From a virus, in IMG/VR virus record IMGVR_UViG_3300021131_000052, positions 1-22,688 of that record: a stretch of DNA of 22,688 nucleotides, one strand, 5' to 3'. Below the pieces are notes generated by a model. The model ran no database searches. It was not told the origin of the DNA and worked only from the letters and a program-made list of their open reading frames with translations. Each line of letters starts with the position of its first letter. The first letter of the stretch is position 1. Positions 1 to 7,358 of the stretch are shown in pieces. The position numbers and the translations under genes were made by a program.

Positions 1-222
1 GAAAAGCTGAGGATGATTCTTTCCCAAGAGCCACATAGAGCTAGAGCAATTGCTGAAGTCTTGATTAGCAAGGCTGAGGAAGGAGAGCCTTGGGCAATTA
101 AAGAGCTAATGGATAGGATTGATGGGAAGGCAGTTCAGGCAACAACTCTTGAAGATGCAAGTGGAAATGTCATCATGCCTCATCTTCAGGTTACATTTGT
201 AAAGCCAGATGGAGCAGGGTGA
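1..222 (+). CDS. Terminase small subunit-like protein (5' end cut off by window)
   Basis: The reading frame is open from base 1, so the N-terminus lies outside the window. An internal ATG at 13 is probably not the true start. About 73 C-terminal residues are visible. They contain an Arg/Ala-rich helix (RARAIAEVLISKAEEG), then IKELMDRIDGKAVQA and a short beta-like tail. This pattern is common in small phage proteins encoded directly before the large terminase and assigned to the DNA-recognition (small) subunit. The final 14 bases overlap the large terminase start, which suggests translational coupling. The role would be to recognise phage DNA and load the large subunit. Function rests on position plus the helix/RIDGKAVQ pattern. 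The DNA-binding part is not visible. Confidence 0.6.
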   Translation, partial: EKLRMILSQEPHRARAIAEVLISKAEEGEPWAIKELMDRIDGKAVQATTLEDASGNVIMPHLQVTFVKPDGAG

Positions 223-1495
223 ACTTAATCAAGCTATTAAAAAGGCTGAGTTTCCAGTCAAGCTCCAGTGCCTGTTCCAGCCATCAAGATATAAATGCAT
301 CTTTGGCGGGAGGGGGTCAGCAAAGTCATGGTCTGTTGCTAGAGCACTGCTCATCTTGGGTGCAAAGCAAGTCCACAGGATTCTGTGTGCCAGGGAATTT
401 CAGAACTCCATATCTCAATCAGTTCATAAGCTATTAAGTGACCAGATTGTTGAGTTGGGATTAATTGGGTTTTATGAGATTACCCAGAATTCCATCAGAG
501 GGGCAAATGGGACTGAGTTTGCTTTTGTGGGACTAAAGAATAATCCACACAACATCAAGAGCTACGAGGGTTGCACCATTGTCTGGGTAGAGGAAGCTCA
601 GGCAGTCTCAGCAAGGAGCTGGGATATTCTTATTCCTACTATCAGAGCCAAGGACTCAGAAATCTGGATAACCATGAACCCAGAGCTAGAGTCTGATGCT
701 ACATACCAGAGATTTATCCTAAATAAGCCTGATAACTGCATAACCCAAAAGGTGAACTGGTCAGATAACCCGTGGTTTCCAGAGGTTTTAGACCATGAAA
801 GAAGGACACTTCAGTCAAGAGACCCAGAGGCTTACAACACTGTTTGGGAAGGACTTTGCAGGCAGACTGTGGATGGAGCTGTGTTTGCTAGGGAAATGCA
901 AATGGCAGAGCTGGAGGAAAGAATCACCAAAGTCAGATATGACCCTACCAAGCCAGTCCATGCTGTGTTTGACCTTGGCTGGGCAGACTCCACAAGTATT
1001 TGGTTTGTCCAGTTCATAGCTCAAGAAATCAGATTTATTAGGTACATAGAGGATAGTCAGCAGACTATGAGCCATTACCTAGCACTGATGCAGACCTTTG
1101 GCTATGTCTATGACACATTGTGGTTGCCACATGATGCTCAGAACAAAACACTGGCGGCTCAGGGTAGAACCATTGAGGAAATTGTCAGAAATGCTGGATT
1201 CAAGACCAAAATAATCCCAAGAACTAGCATTGTAGACTCCATTAATGCCTCCAGAACCATGTTCAGGAACTGTTATTTTGACAGGGATAATTGCTATGAT
1301 GGCTTGCAATGTCTCAGGCATTACAAATATGAGGTAGACCCAGAGACAAAGGCTTTTAGTAAAAACCCACTCCATGACCAGTATTCACATGGAGCTGATG
1401 CTTTCCGCATGGTTGCTTTAGGTGTTCAAGAGACTAGACCAAAAAGACCAAAGCAAGTAAACTATGCACCACCACAATCATGGATGGCACTATAA
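209..1495 (+). CDS. terL: Terminase large subunit (DNA-packaging ATPase/nuclease)
   Basis: The protein has 428 residues, a usual length for the family. Residues 33-40 (GGRGSAKS) form the Walker A loop. Residues 124-130 (IVWVEEA) are Walker B with the catalytic acidic pair E128/E129. ITMNPE at 154-159 is the coupling motif. The C-terminal half has the RNase H-like nuclease pattern: D255 in VFDLG, D309 in LPHDA and D397 in HGADAFR. It would use ATP to pump DNA into the prohead through the portal and cut the concatemer. The start overlaps the small subunit by 14 bases and lacks a strong ribosome binding site, so coupling is likely. The stop is one base before the portal ATG. CpG is nearly absent, with five seen in the whole gene. 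Confidence 0.95.
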   Translation: MEQGELNQAIKKAEFPVKLQCLFQPSRYKCIFGGRGSAKSWSVARALLILGAKQVHRILCAREFQNSISQSVHKLLSDQIVELGLIGFYEITQNSIRGANGTEFAFVGLKNNPHNIKSYEGCTIVWVEEAQAVSARSWDILIPTIRAKDSEIWITMNPELESDATYQRFILNKPDNCITQKVNWSDNPWFPEVLDHERRTLQSRDPEAYNTVWEGLCRQTVDGAVFAREMQMAELEERITKVRYDPTKPVHAVFDLGWADSTSIWFVQFIAQEIRFIRYIEDSQQTMSHYLALMQTFGYVYDTLWLPHDAQNKTLAAQGRTIEEIVRNAGFKTKIIPRTSIVDSINASRTMFRNCYFDRDNCYDGLQCLRHYKYEVDPETKAFSKNPLHDQYSHGADAFRMVALGVQETRPKRPKQVNYAPPQSWMAL

Positions 1496-1496
1496 C

Positions 1497-3602
1497 ATGG
1501 CACTTGACCCACTAGAAACAGATTATGACCCCATCATAGATGAGGCAAAACAATTCTTGAAGTTTGCTAATGATGCAGACACCATGAACAGACAGGAGGC
1601 TTTAGAAGACCTCAAATTTGCAAGTGGGGGCGATCAGTGGCCGGTTGACCTGCAGAATTCAAGAAACTTAGAGTCTAGACCAGTCCTAACCATCAATAAG
1701 CTAGATGGCTATTGCAGGCAAGTCACTAACCAGCAAAGACAACAAAGACCCAGAATTAGGGTTCATGCCACAAATACTGTGGAGGACGCTGCAGATGCCA
1801 AAGTGATCCAAGGCATGGTCAGGCACATAGAAGTTAACTCCAATGCAGATAATGCCTATGACAATGCTTATAACTATGCAGTCAGAATGGGCTGGGGATA
1901 TTTAAGGGTTGACCACAGATATGTAAGGGAAGACTCTTTTGACCAAGAACTATTCATTGACCCTATTGATAACCCATTTACAGTTTATTTAGACCCAAAT
2001 TCAATTGCTGTGGATGGCTCAGACCAAGAAAGATGTTTGATTACATCCATGATGCCAAAATCTGTGTTCAAGGAAATGTATCCAGATGCACAGGACACTT
2101 CATTCACATCTAGAGGCACTGGAGATACCCAAAGTGAGTGGATTACTAGGGAAGATATTAGAGTTGCTGAATACTTTTACACAGTTAGAGAGAAAGCCAA
2201 GCTCTATTTATTAAGTGATGGCTCTGCTAGATTTGCTGATACTAAGGACTTTTTTGAAAGAATTGGCAAAGCTGGACTAGAAGTAGTGGATGAAAGACCT
2301 AGTGTAAAGAAGACAATCAAGTGGAAAAAGCTCACAGCAATTGAGGTGCTGGAGGAGAAGGACTGGCCGGGGTACTACATCCCAATTGTTCCAGTCTATG
2401 GCAGGCATGTAGTGATTGGGGATAAGAGAAAGAAATTTGGCATGGTCAGACATGCTAAGGATGCCCAGAGAATGTATAACTTCTGGGTCACATCCATGAC
2501 TGAGTCTGTGGCATTAGCTCCAAAGGCTAAATGGATCATGGCTGAAGGTCAAGATGAGGGTCATGAGTTGGACTGGGCAAGTGCCAACATTAAGTCAATG
2601 GCTACTCTGAGATACAAGCAGACTGATATTGATGGCAACCCAGCTCCTCCTCCAATAAGGATGCAACCAGAGCCTCCTCCTACTGGAATATTGACTGCTG
2701 CCCAAGAGATCAATCAGGACATGGCAACCATTATTGGCATCTATGACCCATCACAGCAACTCCCAGGCAATATGTCTGGCAAGGCTTTGAATGGTCAGCA
2801 AATGCAAGTGGATTTGACCAATTTTGACCTATATGACAATCTAACCAAGTCAATTGCCCATGTTGGCAAAATACTTTTAGACCTAATTCCCAAGATTTAT
2901 GACACTGAAAGGGTTATGAGGATTATTGGTGATGATGGAAAACCAGACCTTTTGACCATTAATCAGTTAAGTGCTGTGGGCAGGGTCATGAATGATGTGA
3001 CTGTAGGGCAATATGATGTAGTCATGGAAACTGGTCCAGGCTACAACAGTAAGAGACAAGAGGCTGTGGATGCCATGATGCCTTTACTTGCCAAGCCTGA
3101 GCTATTTAATGTGGCTGGAGACTTGGTGTTCAGGAATATGGACTTCCCAGGGGCTGAGACTATTGCTGATAGGTTGGCGGCTCTGAACCCACTGAGCCAG
3201 ATTGATGAGCACTCTGACATTCCTCCTCAAGCCCAACTCATGATTAAGCAAGGACAAGCTCAAGTCCAGCAACTCACCCAGCAGTTGCAGGCTTTACAGT
3301 TAGCTATGAAGCAAAGACAGGATATTGAGCAAGTTAAGCAACAGGCTGAGACTCAGAGAGAGTTGATGAGGCAGACAACCAAAGCTCATAATACAGAATC
3401 TATGCTCCAAGCTAGAGTCCATGATGTAAATACCAAGGCTATAACTAGCCAGAACAGAGTAGAAATTGAGGCAATTTCAGATATGTTATTGCACCACATG
3501 GATACTGCCAGATTGGAGAAAGAAATCCAGATGAGAAATCAGGAGCAGTATCAAGCAATTGCACAGGCTGACCAGTCCATTATGCCTAATCAGCAACAAT
3601 AA
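1497..3602 (+). CDS. Portal protein, P22 gp1-like
   Basis: The protein has 701 residues, close to the 725 of P22 gp1. It has the expected layout. An acidic/aromatic N-terminus is followed by a conserved-looking early segment (RPVLTINKLDGYCRQVTNQQ). A stretch ending in VRMGWGYLRVDHRY leads into DPFTVYLDPNS-like beta elements. A Gln-rich coiled coil lies at roughly residues 570-670, matching the C-terminal helical barrel of P22-type portals. I chose ATG 1497, one base after the terminase stop. An in-frame ATG at 1464 would add 11 residues that overlap the terminase. Neither has a clear Shine-Dalgarno. The portal forms the dodecameric DNA channel and docks the terminase and later the gp4-like protein. 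Only about five CpG occur in 2.1 kb. Confidence 0.9.
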   Translation: MALDPLETDYDPIIDEAKQFLKFANDADTMNRQEALEDLKFASGGDQWPVDLQNSRNLESRPVLTINKLDGYCRQVTNQQRQQRPRIRVHATNTVEDAADAKVIQGMVRHIEVNSNADNAYDNAYNYAVRMGWGYLRVDHRYVREDSFDQELFIDPIDNPFTVYLDPNSIAVDGSDQERCLITSMMPKSVFKEMYPDAQDTSFTSRGTGDTQSEWITREDIRVAEYFYTVREKAKLYLLSDGSARFADTKDFFERIGKAGLEVVDERPSVKKTIKWKKLTAIEVLEEKDWPGYYIPIVPVYGRHVVIGDKRKKFGMVRHAKDAQRMYNFWVTSMTESVALAPKAKWIMAEGQDEGHELDWASANIKSMATLRYKQTDIDGNPAPPPIRMQPEPPPTGILTAAQEINQDMATIIGIYDPSQQLPGNMSGKALNGQQMQVDLTNFDLYDNLTKSIAHVGKILLDLIPKIYDTERVMRIIGDDGKPDLLTINQLSAVGRVMNDVTVGQYDVVMETGPGYNSKRQEAVDAMMPLLAKPELFNVAGDLVFRNMDFPGAETIADRLAALNPLSQIDEHSDIPPQAQLMIKQGQAQVQQLTQQLQALQLAMKQRQDIEQVKQQAETQRELMRQTTKAHNTESMLQARVHDVNTKAITSQNRVEIEAISDMLLHHMDTARLEKEIQMRNQEQYQAIAQADQSIMPNQQQ

Positions 3603-3683
3603 TTGACAGCCTTATGATTTTGGGTTATATTGCCCACAAACCTTACTGGTGAGGCACACCAGGCAAAATACTTGAGGAAACTC

Positions 3684-4595
3684 ATGAGTGATAGACAAGC
3701 AAGTAATGTAATTACTTCAGAAAATTCAGGTGATTTTTATGCTAACAAACTTGGTTTAGCTGATTCCCCTAGTCCTGACCCTGCAGAGACTCCCTCACCA
3801 GAGGTTGAGCAACCTGAGCTGACAGAGACAAAAGAGGAACAGAGTTTACCAGAGGCAAAAGAGGAAACCAAACCAGCAGAGGAAGGTGCTAGAAAGCCCA
3901 AACTTGAAAAGAGGTTTGATAAAGTCATCAAAGAAAGGGAACTTGCCAGAGCTGAGGCTCAAAAGGAAAGGGAACAAAGAGAGGCTTTAGAAAACAGGCT
4001 AAAGGAACTTGAGCAGGCATCCAAGCCACAAGTGGCAGAAAATCCTGATAAAGAACCACAGCCTAGTGACTTTACTGATGTATTTGAGTATGCAAAGGCA
4101 TTAGCAAAGTACTCTACTGAAAAGGCATTAAAAGATAGAGATGTAGCTGAAAAGCAAAAGCAGGCTCAGGCTGAGAGAGAAAAGATGATGACATCTTGGC
4201 AATCTAAGTTAGAGCAAGCAAAGGCAGAGTTGCCAGACTATGATGATATGGTTGCATCTTCAGATGTAGTTGTATCAGACCAAGTTAGGGATGCAATTCT
4301 GGAAAGTGATGTAGGACCAAAGATTCTTTATCATCTTGCAGAAAACCCAGAGGTAGCTGAAAAAATCAGTGGCATGTCTTTGATTAGTGCCTTGAGAGAG
4401 ATTGGGAAATTGGAGGCTAGATTTGAAAAGCCTGCTGAAGCACAAAAGCCTGCTGTGAGAAAGAGCAATGCACCAGCACCAATTAATCCTATTAGAGGGG
4501 GTTCTAATGTTGAAGTGCCAATAGATTCAAATGGGAATTTTAATGGTACACCTCAGCAATGGAAAGAACTCAGGAAAGCAGGAAAGATAAGGTAA
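3684..4595 (+). CDS. Putative scaffolding protein, P22 gp8-like
   Basis: The protein has 303 residues. It is very rich in Glu, Lys, Ala and Gln, with a low-complexity Pro/Glu stretch near the N-terminus. A long charged coiled coil (ELARAEAQKEREQREALENR, then further heptads) covers roughly residues 80-175, and the C-terminus is basic and Gly/Asn-rich. Position between portal and coat plus this composition fits a scaffold that guides prohead assembly and then leaves. ATG 3684 is preceded by GAGGA (3674-3678) at 5-nt spacing. A TTG at 3630 in the same frame would add 18 plausible residues but has no ribosome binding site. The 81-base gap before ATG 3684 is otherwise empty. No CpG is found anywhere in the gene. 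Confidence 0.75.
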   Translation: MSDRQASNVITSENSGDFYANKLGLADSPSPDPAETPSPEVEQPELTETKEEQSLPEAKEETKPAEEGARKPKLEKRFDKVIKERELARAEAQKEREQREALENRLKELEQASKPQVAENPDKEPQPSDFTDVFEYAKALAKYSTEKALKDRDVAEKQKQAQAEREKMMTSWQSKLEQAKAELPDYDDMVASSDVVVSDQVRDAILESDVGPKILYHLAENPEVAEKISGMSLISALREIGKLEARFEKPAEAQKPAVRKSNAPAPINPIRGGSNVEVPIDSNGNFNGTPQQWKELRKAGKIR

Positions 4596-4596
4596 A

Positions 4597-4620
4597 CAAT
4601 TTTTTAATCTTAAAAGGAAA
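4597..4620 (+). promoter_or_regulatory. Leader with strong RBS before the coat gene, shared with 6652-6674
   Basis: The leader CAATTTTTTAATCTTAAAAGG continues with AAA and sits just before the coat ATG. A nearly identical stretch sits before the gene at 6679. AAAAGGAAA acts as the ribosome binding site. The AT-rich upstream part could be a late promoter -10 element or an unstructured translation enhancer. The sequence does not decide which. Confidence 0.4.
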
Positions 4621-4625
4621 TCAAA

Positions 4626-4951
4626 ATGGCAAATAATTTGCTAACAATATCCAAGATCACCAATGAAGCGTTGATGGTCCTGGAAAACGAGTTGACATTT
4701 TCGTCAGAAGTGGATCGTAACTATGATGACCAGTTCGCTGTGGTCGGGGGCAAGATTGGTAACACAGTCAATGTCCGCAGACCTGGTAGGTTCATTGGTA
4801 CAACTGGCCCAGCATTGAACGTAGAAGACTTTAACGAGACATCAGTTCCCGTTACATTGTCAACTCAGTTCCACGTTGATACTCAGTTCACCACGCAAGA
4901 TTTGGCATTGTCTCTGGACATGTTCTCTGACCGTGTATTGAAGCCTGCCGT
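4626..4951 (+). CDS. Major capsid (coat) protein, P22 gp5-like, exon 1
   Basis: Exon 1 encodes the first 108 residues plus two bases of the next codon. The sequence (MANNLLTISKITNEALMVLE, later RRPGRF and SDRVLKPAV) follows the P22-type coat N-terminus. Left unspliced, the frame enters the intron and stops at TAA 4974-4976, giving a 116-residue truncated product. Removing 4952-5196 joins GT|T GCT GCA as Val-Ala-Ala and continues into exon 2. Together the exons give 415 codons including the stop, or 414 residues (P22 coat is 430). The ribosome binding site is AAAAGG at 4612-4617. Codon use differs from the neighbours: CGT/CGC Arg codons and many CpG appear from about 4665, whereas the upstream genes have almost none. 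Confidence 0.9.
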
Positions 4952-5196
4952 TAACAGTAGCGGCCTAGTTCATTAAGAATTAGGAAAACTGTCCCTGATT
5001 GACTTGGACGGCCTGAGGAGGCTAACAAGGGGCAAGCAAGAGAAATCTGTGCAGCCTGAACGACTAAGTGGGATGGACTCGAAAGAGTATGCGATAGTCT
5101 GAACTCCGATATAACCTAAACAAAGTCGGAGAGGGTAGATCGAAGAATCAACCCCGCCAGAAATGGTCAGTAAGGGAAACCTGAAGTAACAGAATG
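4952..5196 (+). ncRNA. Group I self-splicing intron (245 nt, no ORF) in the coat gene
   Basis: The intron can be folded by eye into a near-complete group I structure. P1: exon GCCGT (4947-4951) pairs with guide GCGGC (4960-4964), with the diagnostic U-G wobble at the splice site. P10: 3' exon TGCTG (5197-5201) pairs with CAGTA (4955-4959). P2: 4965-4971/4977-4983 (7 bp). P3: 4989-4995/5070-5076. Tentative P4: 5003-5006/5026-5029, and P5: 5010-5013/5020-5023. P6: GCA 5032-5034/TGC 5050-5052 with a GAAA-capped extension 5039-5048. P7: GACTA 5062-5066/TAGTC 5095-5099. P8: ACTC-GAAA-GAGT 5077-5088. P9: CTCCGA 5104-5109/TCGGAG 5126-5131. Peripheral hairpins: 5133-5154, 5157-5166 and 5173-5182. The last base is the expected G (5196). 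The boundaries are the only ones I found that combine a U before the intron, a G at its end and a restored reading frame. No homing endonuclease is encoded. Confidence 0.93.
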
Positions 5197-6115
5197 TGCT
5201 GCAATTGCAAACAAGATTGACCGTGACGGACTAACAATGGCTGCACTTCAAACTGCAAACATTGTTGGTGTTGCTGGTACTCCTCCAACAGGACTAATCA
5301 CCTACTTAACAGCTGGTGCTTATCTTGATGCTGAAGGCGCACCAAGAGACGGTCGTCGTGCTTGTATCGTTGAGCCTTTCACATCTGCAACAATTGTTGA
5401 CAGTTTAAAAGGTTTGTTCATGCCCCAGGAAGCGATTGCAGAGCAGTACAGGAAGGGGCTGATGGGTCGCGACAGCGCGGGCACGAATTGGAAATTGGAT
5501 CAAAACGTCGTAAGCCAAACCTTTGGTAGCTACAGTGGTAACACATTGTCTGCTGACACTACAGCTCAAGTTGGTTACCTCTCAACTGGTTGGTCACAAT
5601 ACTCCACAATTCAGATCAAGGCATCCACTTCAAGCACATTAAATGCTGGTGATGTAATCCAGATTGCTGGTGTATATGCTACTAACCCACAAAACAGACA
5701 GGCTTATGGCTCTGGCAAGTTGCGTAACTTTGTAGTTCAGTCCACAACAACAGTTGGCACTTCAGCTACAAACATCACAGTTGCTCCAGCAGTTATCATT
5801 GGTGGTCAGTTCCAAAACTCAATCATCATTGGTTCTACTTCTACTACAGCAGTGGTTACACCTTTCAACAACACTGGAACACTATCACCACAGAATATGC
5901 TTTTCCATAGGAATGCATTTACCTTGGCGGTAGCGGATTTGGAGTTGCCAGAGGGAGTCCACTTTGCAGGCAGAGCATCTGACAAAGAAGTTGGACTTTC
6001 CATGCGTGTCGTGAGGCAGTACACAATTAACAACGATTCCATCCCCACAAGGCTGGATGTGTTGTATGGTTGGGCACCGCTGTACCAAGAACTTGCTTGC
6101 AGAATCGCGGCTTAA
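5197..6115 (+). CDS. Major capsid (coat) protein, P22 gp5-like, exon 2
   Basis: Exon 2 begins with the last base of the split Val codon and continues AAIANKIDRDG, a typical P22-family coat segment. Coding therefore starts upstream of the apparent ATG at 5237. The middle part (about 5520-5900) is Ser/Thr/Gly-rich and likely corresponds to the variable region of the fold. The C-terminus (LELPEGVHFAGRAS, then MRVVRQYTINND and PTRLDVLYGW) matches the end of P22-type coats. The conserved ends carry many CpG and CGN Arg codons, while the variable middle has almost none, so the exon is itself a compositional mosaic. The coat forms the HK97-fold shell around the scaffold. Confidence 0.92.
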
Positions 6116-6141
6116 CCCATTAATTCAAAGGAAACTAAAAA

Positions 6142-6588
6142 ATGAGTAATCCCGGACCAGCAACCACAGTCACAGCACATCCAAGTAATGTCACCACAAA
6201 TCAGGCTTTGCGTTTGATTGGTGTTGCCAAGGGTGTTAACCTTAATGCTGTGGCTTTCACACCAGTACCAGTTGTTAACTCAACTGCTTATTTGCCCAAA
6301 GAAATGATTGTTACCAATGTAAACAATGCAGGCTCTGTAGTTTCATTGTCAACAACAACAGCTCTTGGCATCACAACCACAAATGCTGGATCACCATCTA
6401 GCTTGTTTGGTGCTTTGACAACTGCACAAATTTCTGCATTGTCAACAGCAGTTTTAGGCACAGCTTATGTTGACTCTAGCTCAACTAGCTTGGCTTATAA
6501 CAACCAAACTTTATATGTTGATGTAACAGTTGCCTCTGGAGCAACTGGCACAGGAGATGTATATGTTTATGGCTATGACTTTAGCTAA
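6142..6588 (+). CDS. Small Ser/Thr-rich virion-associated protein, unknown function
   Basis: The protein has 148 residues rich in Thr, Ser, Ala and Val, with alternating beta-strand-like segments and no signal peptide or membrane segment. Its position directly after the coat gene, sharing an AAAGGAAA ribosome binding site style (6127-6134), suggests a head decoration protein or small structural component. A strong terminator follows 22 bases after the stop, so it probably ends a capsid transcription unit. I do not recognise the family. Decoration function is inferred from position and composition only. Confidence 0.6.
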   Translation: MSNPGPATTVTAHPSNVTTNQALRLIGVAKGVNLNAVAFTPVPVVNSTAYLPKEMIVTNVNNAGSVVSLSTTTALGITTTNAGSPSSLFGALTTAQISALSTAVLGTAYVDSSSTSLAYNNQTLYVDVTVASGATGTGDVYVYGYDFS

Positions 6589-6609
6589 AAAAGCTAAATA
6601 AATTGAAAG

Positions 6610-6643
6610 GGCTACTCCCAAAAGGGGTAGCTTTTTCTTTTTT
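6610..6643 (+). terminator. Rho-independent terminator after the capsid genes
   Basis: GCTACTCC (6611-6618) pairs with GGGGTAGC (6624-6631) around a CAAAA loop, giving 8 bp with one wobble. It is followed by TTTTTCTTTTTT (6632-6643). It separates the packaging/capsid unit from the adsorption cassette. It is the only convincing intrinsic terminator I found in the window. Confidence 0.88.
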
Positions 6644-6651
6644 AAACAGTA

Positions 6652-6674
6652 CAATTTAATAATCTTAAAGGAAA
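6652..6674 (+). promoter_or_regulatory. Leader/RBS matching the coat gene leader
   Basis: CAATTTAATAATCTTAAAGG continues with AAA and aligns with the coat leader at 4597-4620 allowing short gaps. It lies directly after the terminator, where a new promoter would be expected. AAAGGAAA is the ribosome binding site for ATG 6679. A promoter role (TAATAAT-like -10) is possible but no clear -35 is seen. Confidence 0.4.
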
Positions 6675-6678
6675 AATC

Positions 6679-7002
6679 ATGCCCTCAACCACAATATTGC
6701 GTGGAAATGTAAATGCATATTTCTTAGCAAATCCCTCACTCACTCCATCAGCAGTAACTGGTACTTCAGCATCACAAACTTTTACAGTTCCTGGTCTTTT
6801 GACAACTGATATTACCAATGTTTCATACAATGGTGGTGCTCAAACAGCAGGAATTGCAATTGCAAATGACTATGTTTCTGCTACAAACACTTTGACAATT
6901 CAATTTGTGAACACATCTGGGTCTTCAGCAACTCCAGCATCAGGTTCATATTTAATTGAAGTGCTTAGAAGTGATGGTCCAATACCAGTAAATGCAGTCT
7001 AA
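6679..7002 (+). CDS. Small beta-rich protein of the adsorption cassette, unknown function
   Basis: The protein has 107 residues, is Thr/Ser/Ala-rich and predicted all-beta by eye. It has a repeated TFTVPG/TLTIQF strand pattern and ends in LIEVLRSDGPIPVNAV. It has a good ribosome binding site (AAAGG 6666-6670) and is the first gene after the terminator. The stop is two bases before the next ATG, so it is in an operon with the following small genes. It is likely a minor virion or fibre-base component. The family is not recognised and no enzymatic motif is seen. Confidence 0.55.
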   Translation: MPSTTILRGNVNAYFLANPSLTPSAVTGTSASQTFTVPGLLTTDITNVSYNGGAQTAGIAIANDYVSATNTLTIQFVNTSGSSATPASGSYLIEVLRSDGPIPVNAV

Positions 7003-7004
7003 TC

Positions 7005-7358
7005 ATGGCAAATACCAGTGTATACAGACCCATAGGTCAAACCTATGCTGTGGCAGTAACAACAACTGCAAGTAGTTCTTTAAGCATTGTCCCAGTTGGC
7101 AATGACCAAATTAACTATTGTGCATTTTTGAATACTGGCTCTACACCTATTGCTATTTCAATTGCTCCTTTAAATCCTACTAGCATTACACCTACACCAG
7201 CAGTATTGCCTACAGCAGGAAACACTAGCACATCATTTGTGCTTGGTATTTCCATGTCTCAGCCTACTGTGATTGCAGTGCCTGCTAATGGATTTAATTT
7301 GAGTGCAGTTGGAACAGCAAATACTTTATATGTAATGCCTGTGGCAGATCAATCATGA
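7005..7358 (+). CDS. Small beta-rich protein of the adsorption cassette, unknown function
   Basis: The protein has 117 residues. It starts with MANTSVYRPIGQTYAVAVTT and has alternating hydrophobic/Thr-Ser strands with the recurring pattern NTGSTPIAISI. It has no signal peptide, membrane segment or catalytic motif. It begins two bases after the previous stop without its own strong ribosome binding site and overlaps the next gene by ATGA, so translation is probably coupled. It could be a structural protein binding near the neck or fibre base. Unknown family. Confidence 0.55.
   Translation: MANTSVYRPIGQTYAVAVTTTASSSLSIVPVGNDQINYCAFLNTGSTPIAISIAPLNPTSITPTPAVLPTAGNTSTSFVLGISMSQPTVIAVPANGFNLSAVGTANTLYVMPVADQS

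Noticed and set aside
3630-3683. TTG 3630 as the scaffold start
   Set aside because: No ribosome binding site precedes it, while ATG 3684 has GAGGA at good spacing. The extra 18 residues remain possible.
4626-4976. A separate 116-residue gene (truncated coat)
   Set aside because: Its last eight residues are read from the intron. The coat sequence continues at 5197, so it is exon 1 rather than a gene.
4952-5196. Retron RNA, tRNA or riboswitch in the coat-gene gap
   Set aside because: No reverse transcriptase, cloverleaf or aptamer pattern. The P1/P7/P8/P10 pairings and restored frame specifically indicate a group I intron.
5237-6115. A separate gene starting at ATG 5237
   Set aside because: The frame upstream of this ATG encodes conserved coat residues (AAIANKIDRDGLT). 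The Met is internal to exon 2.
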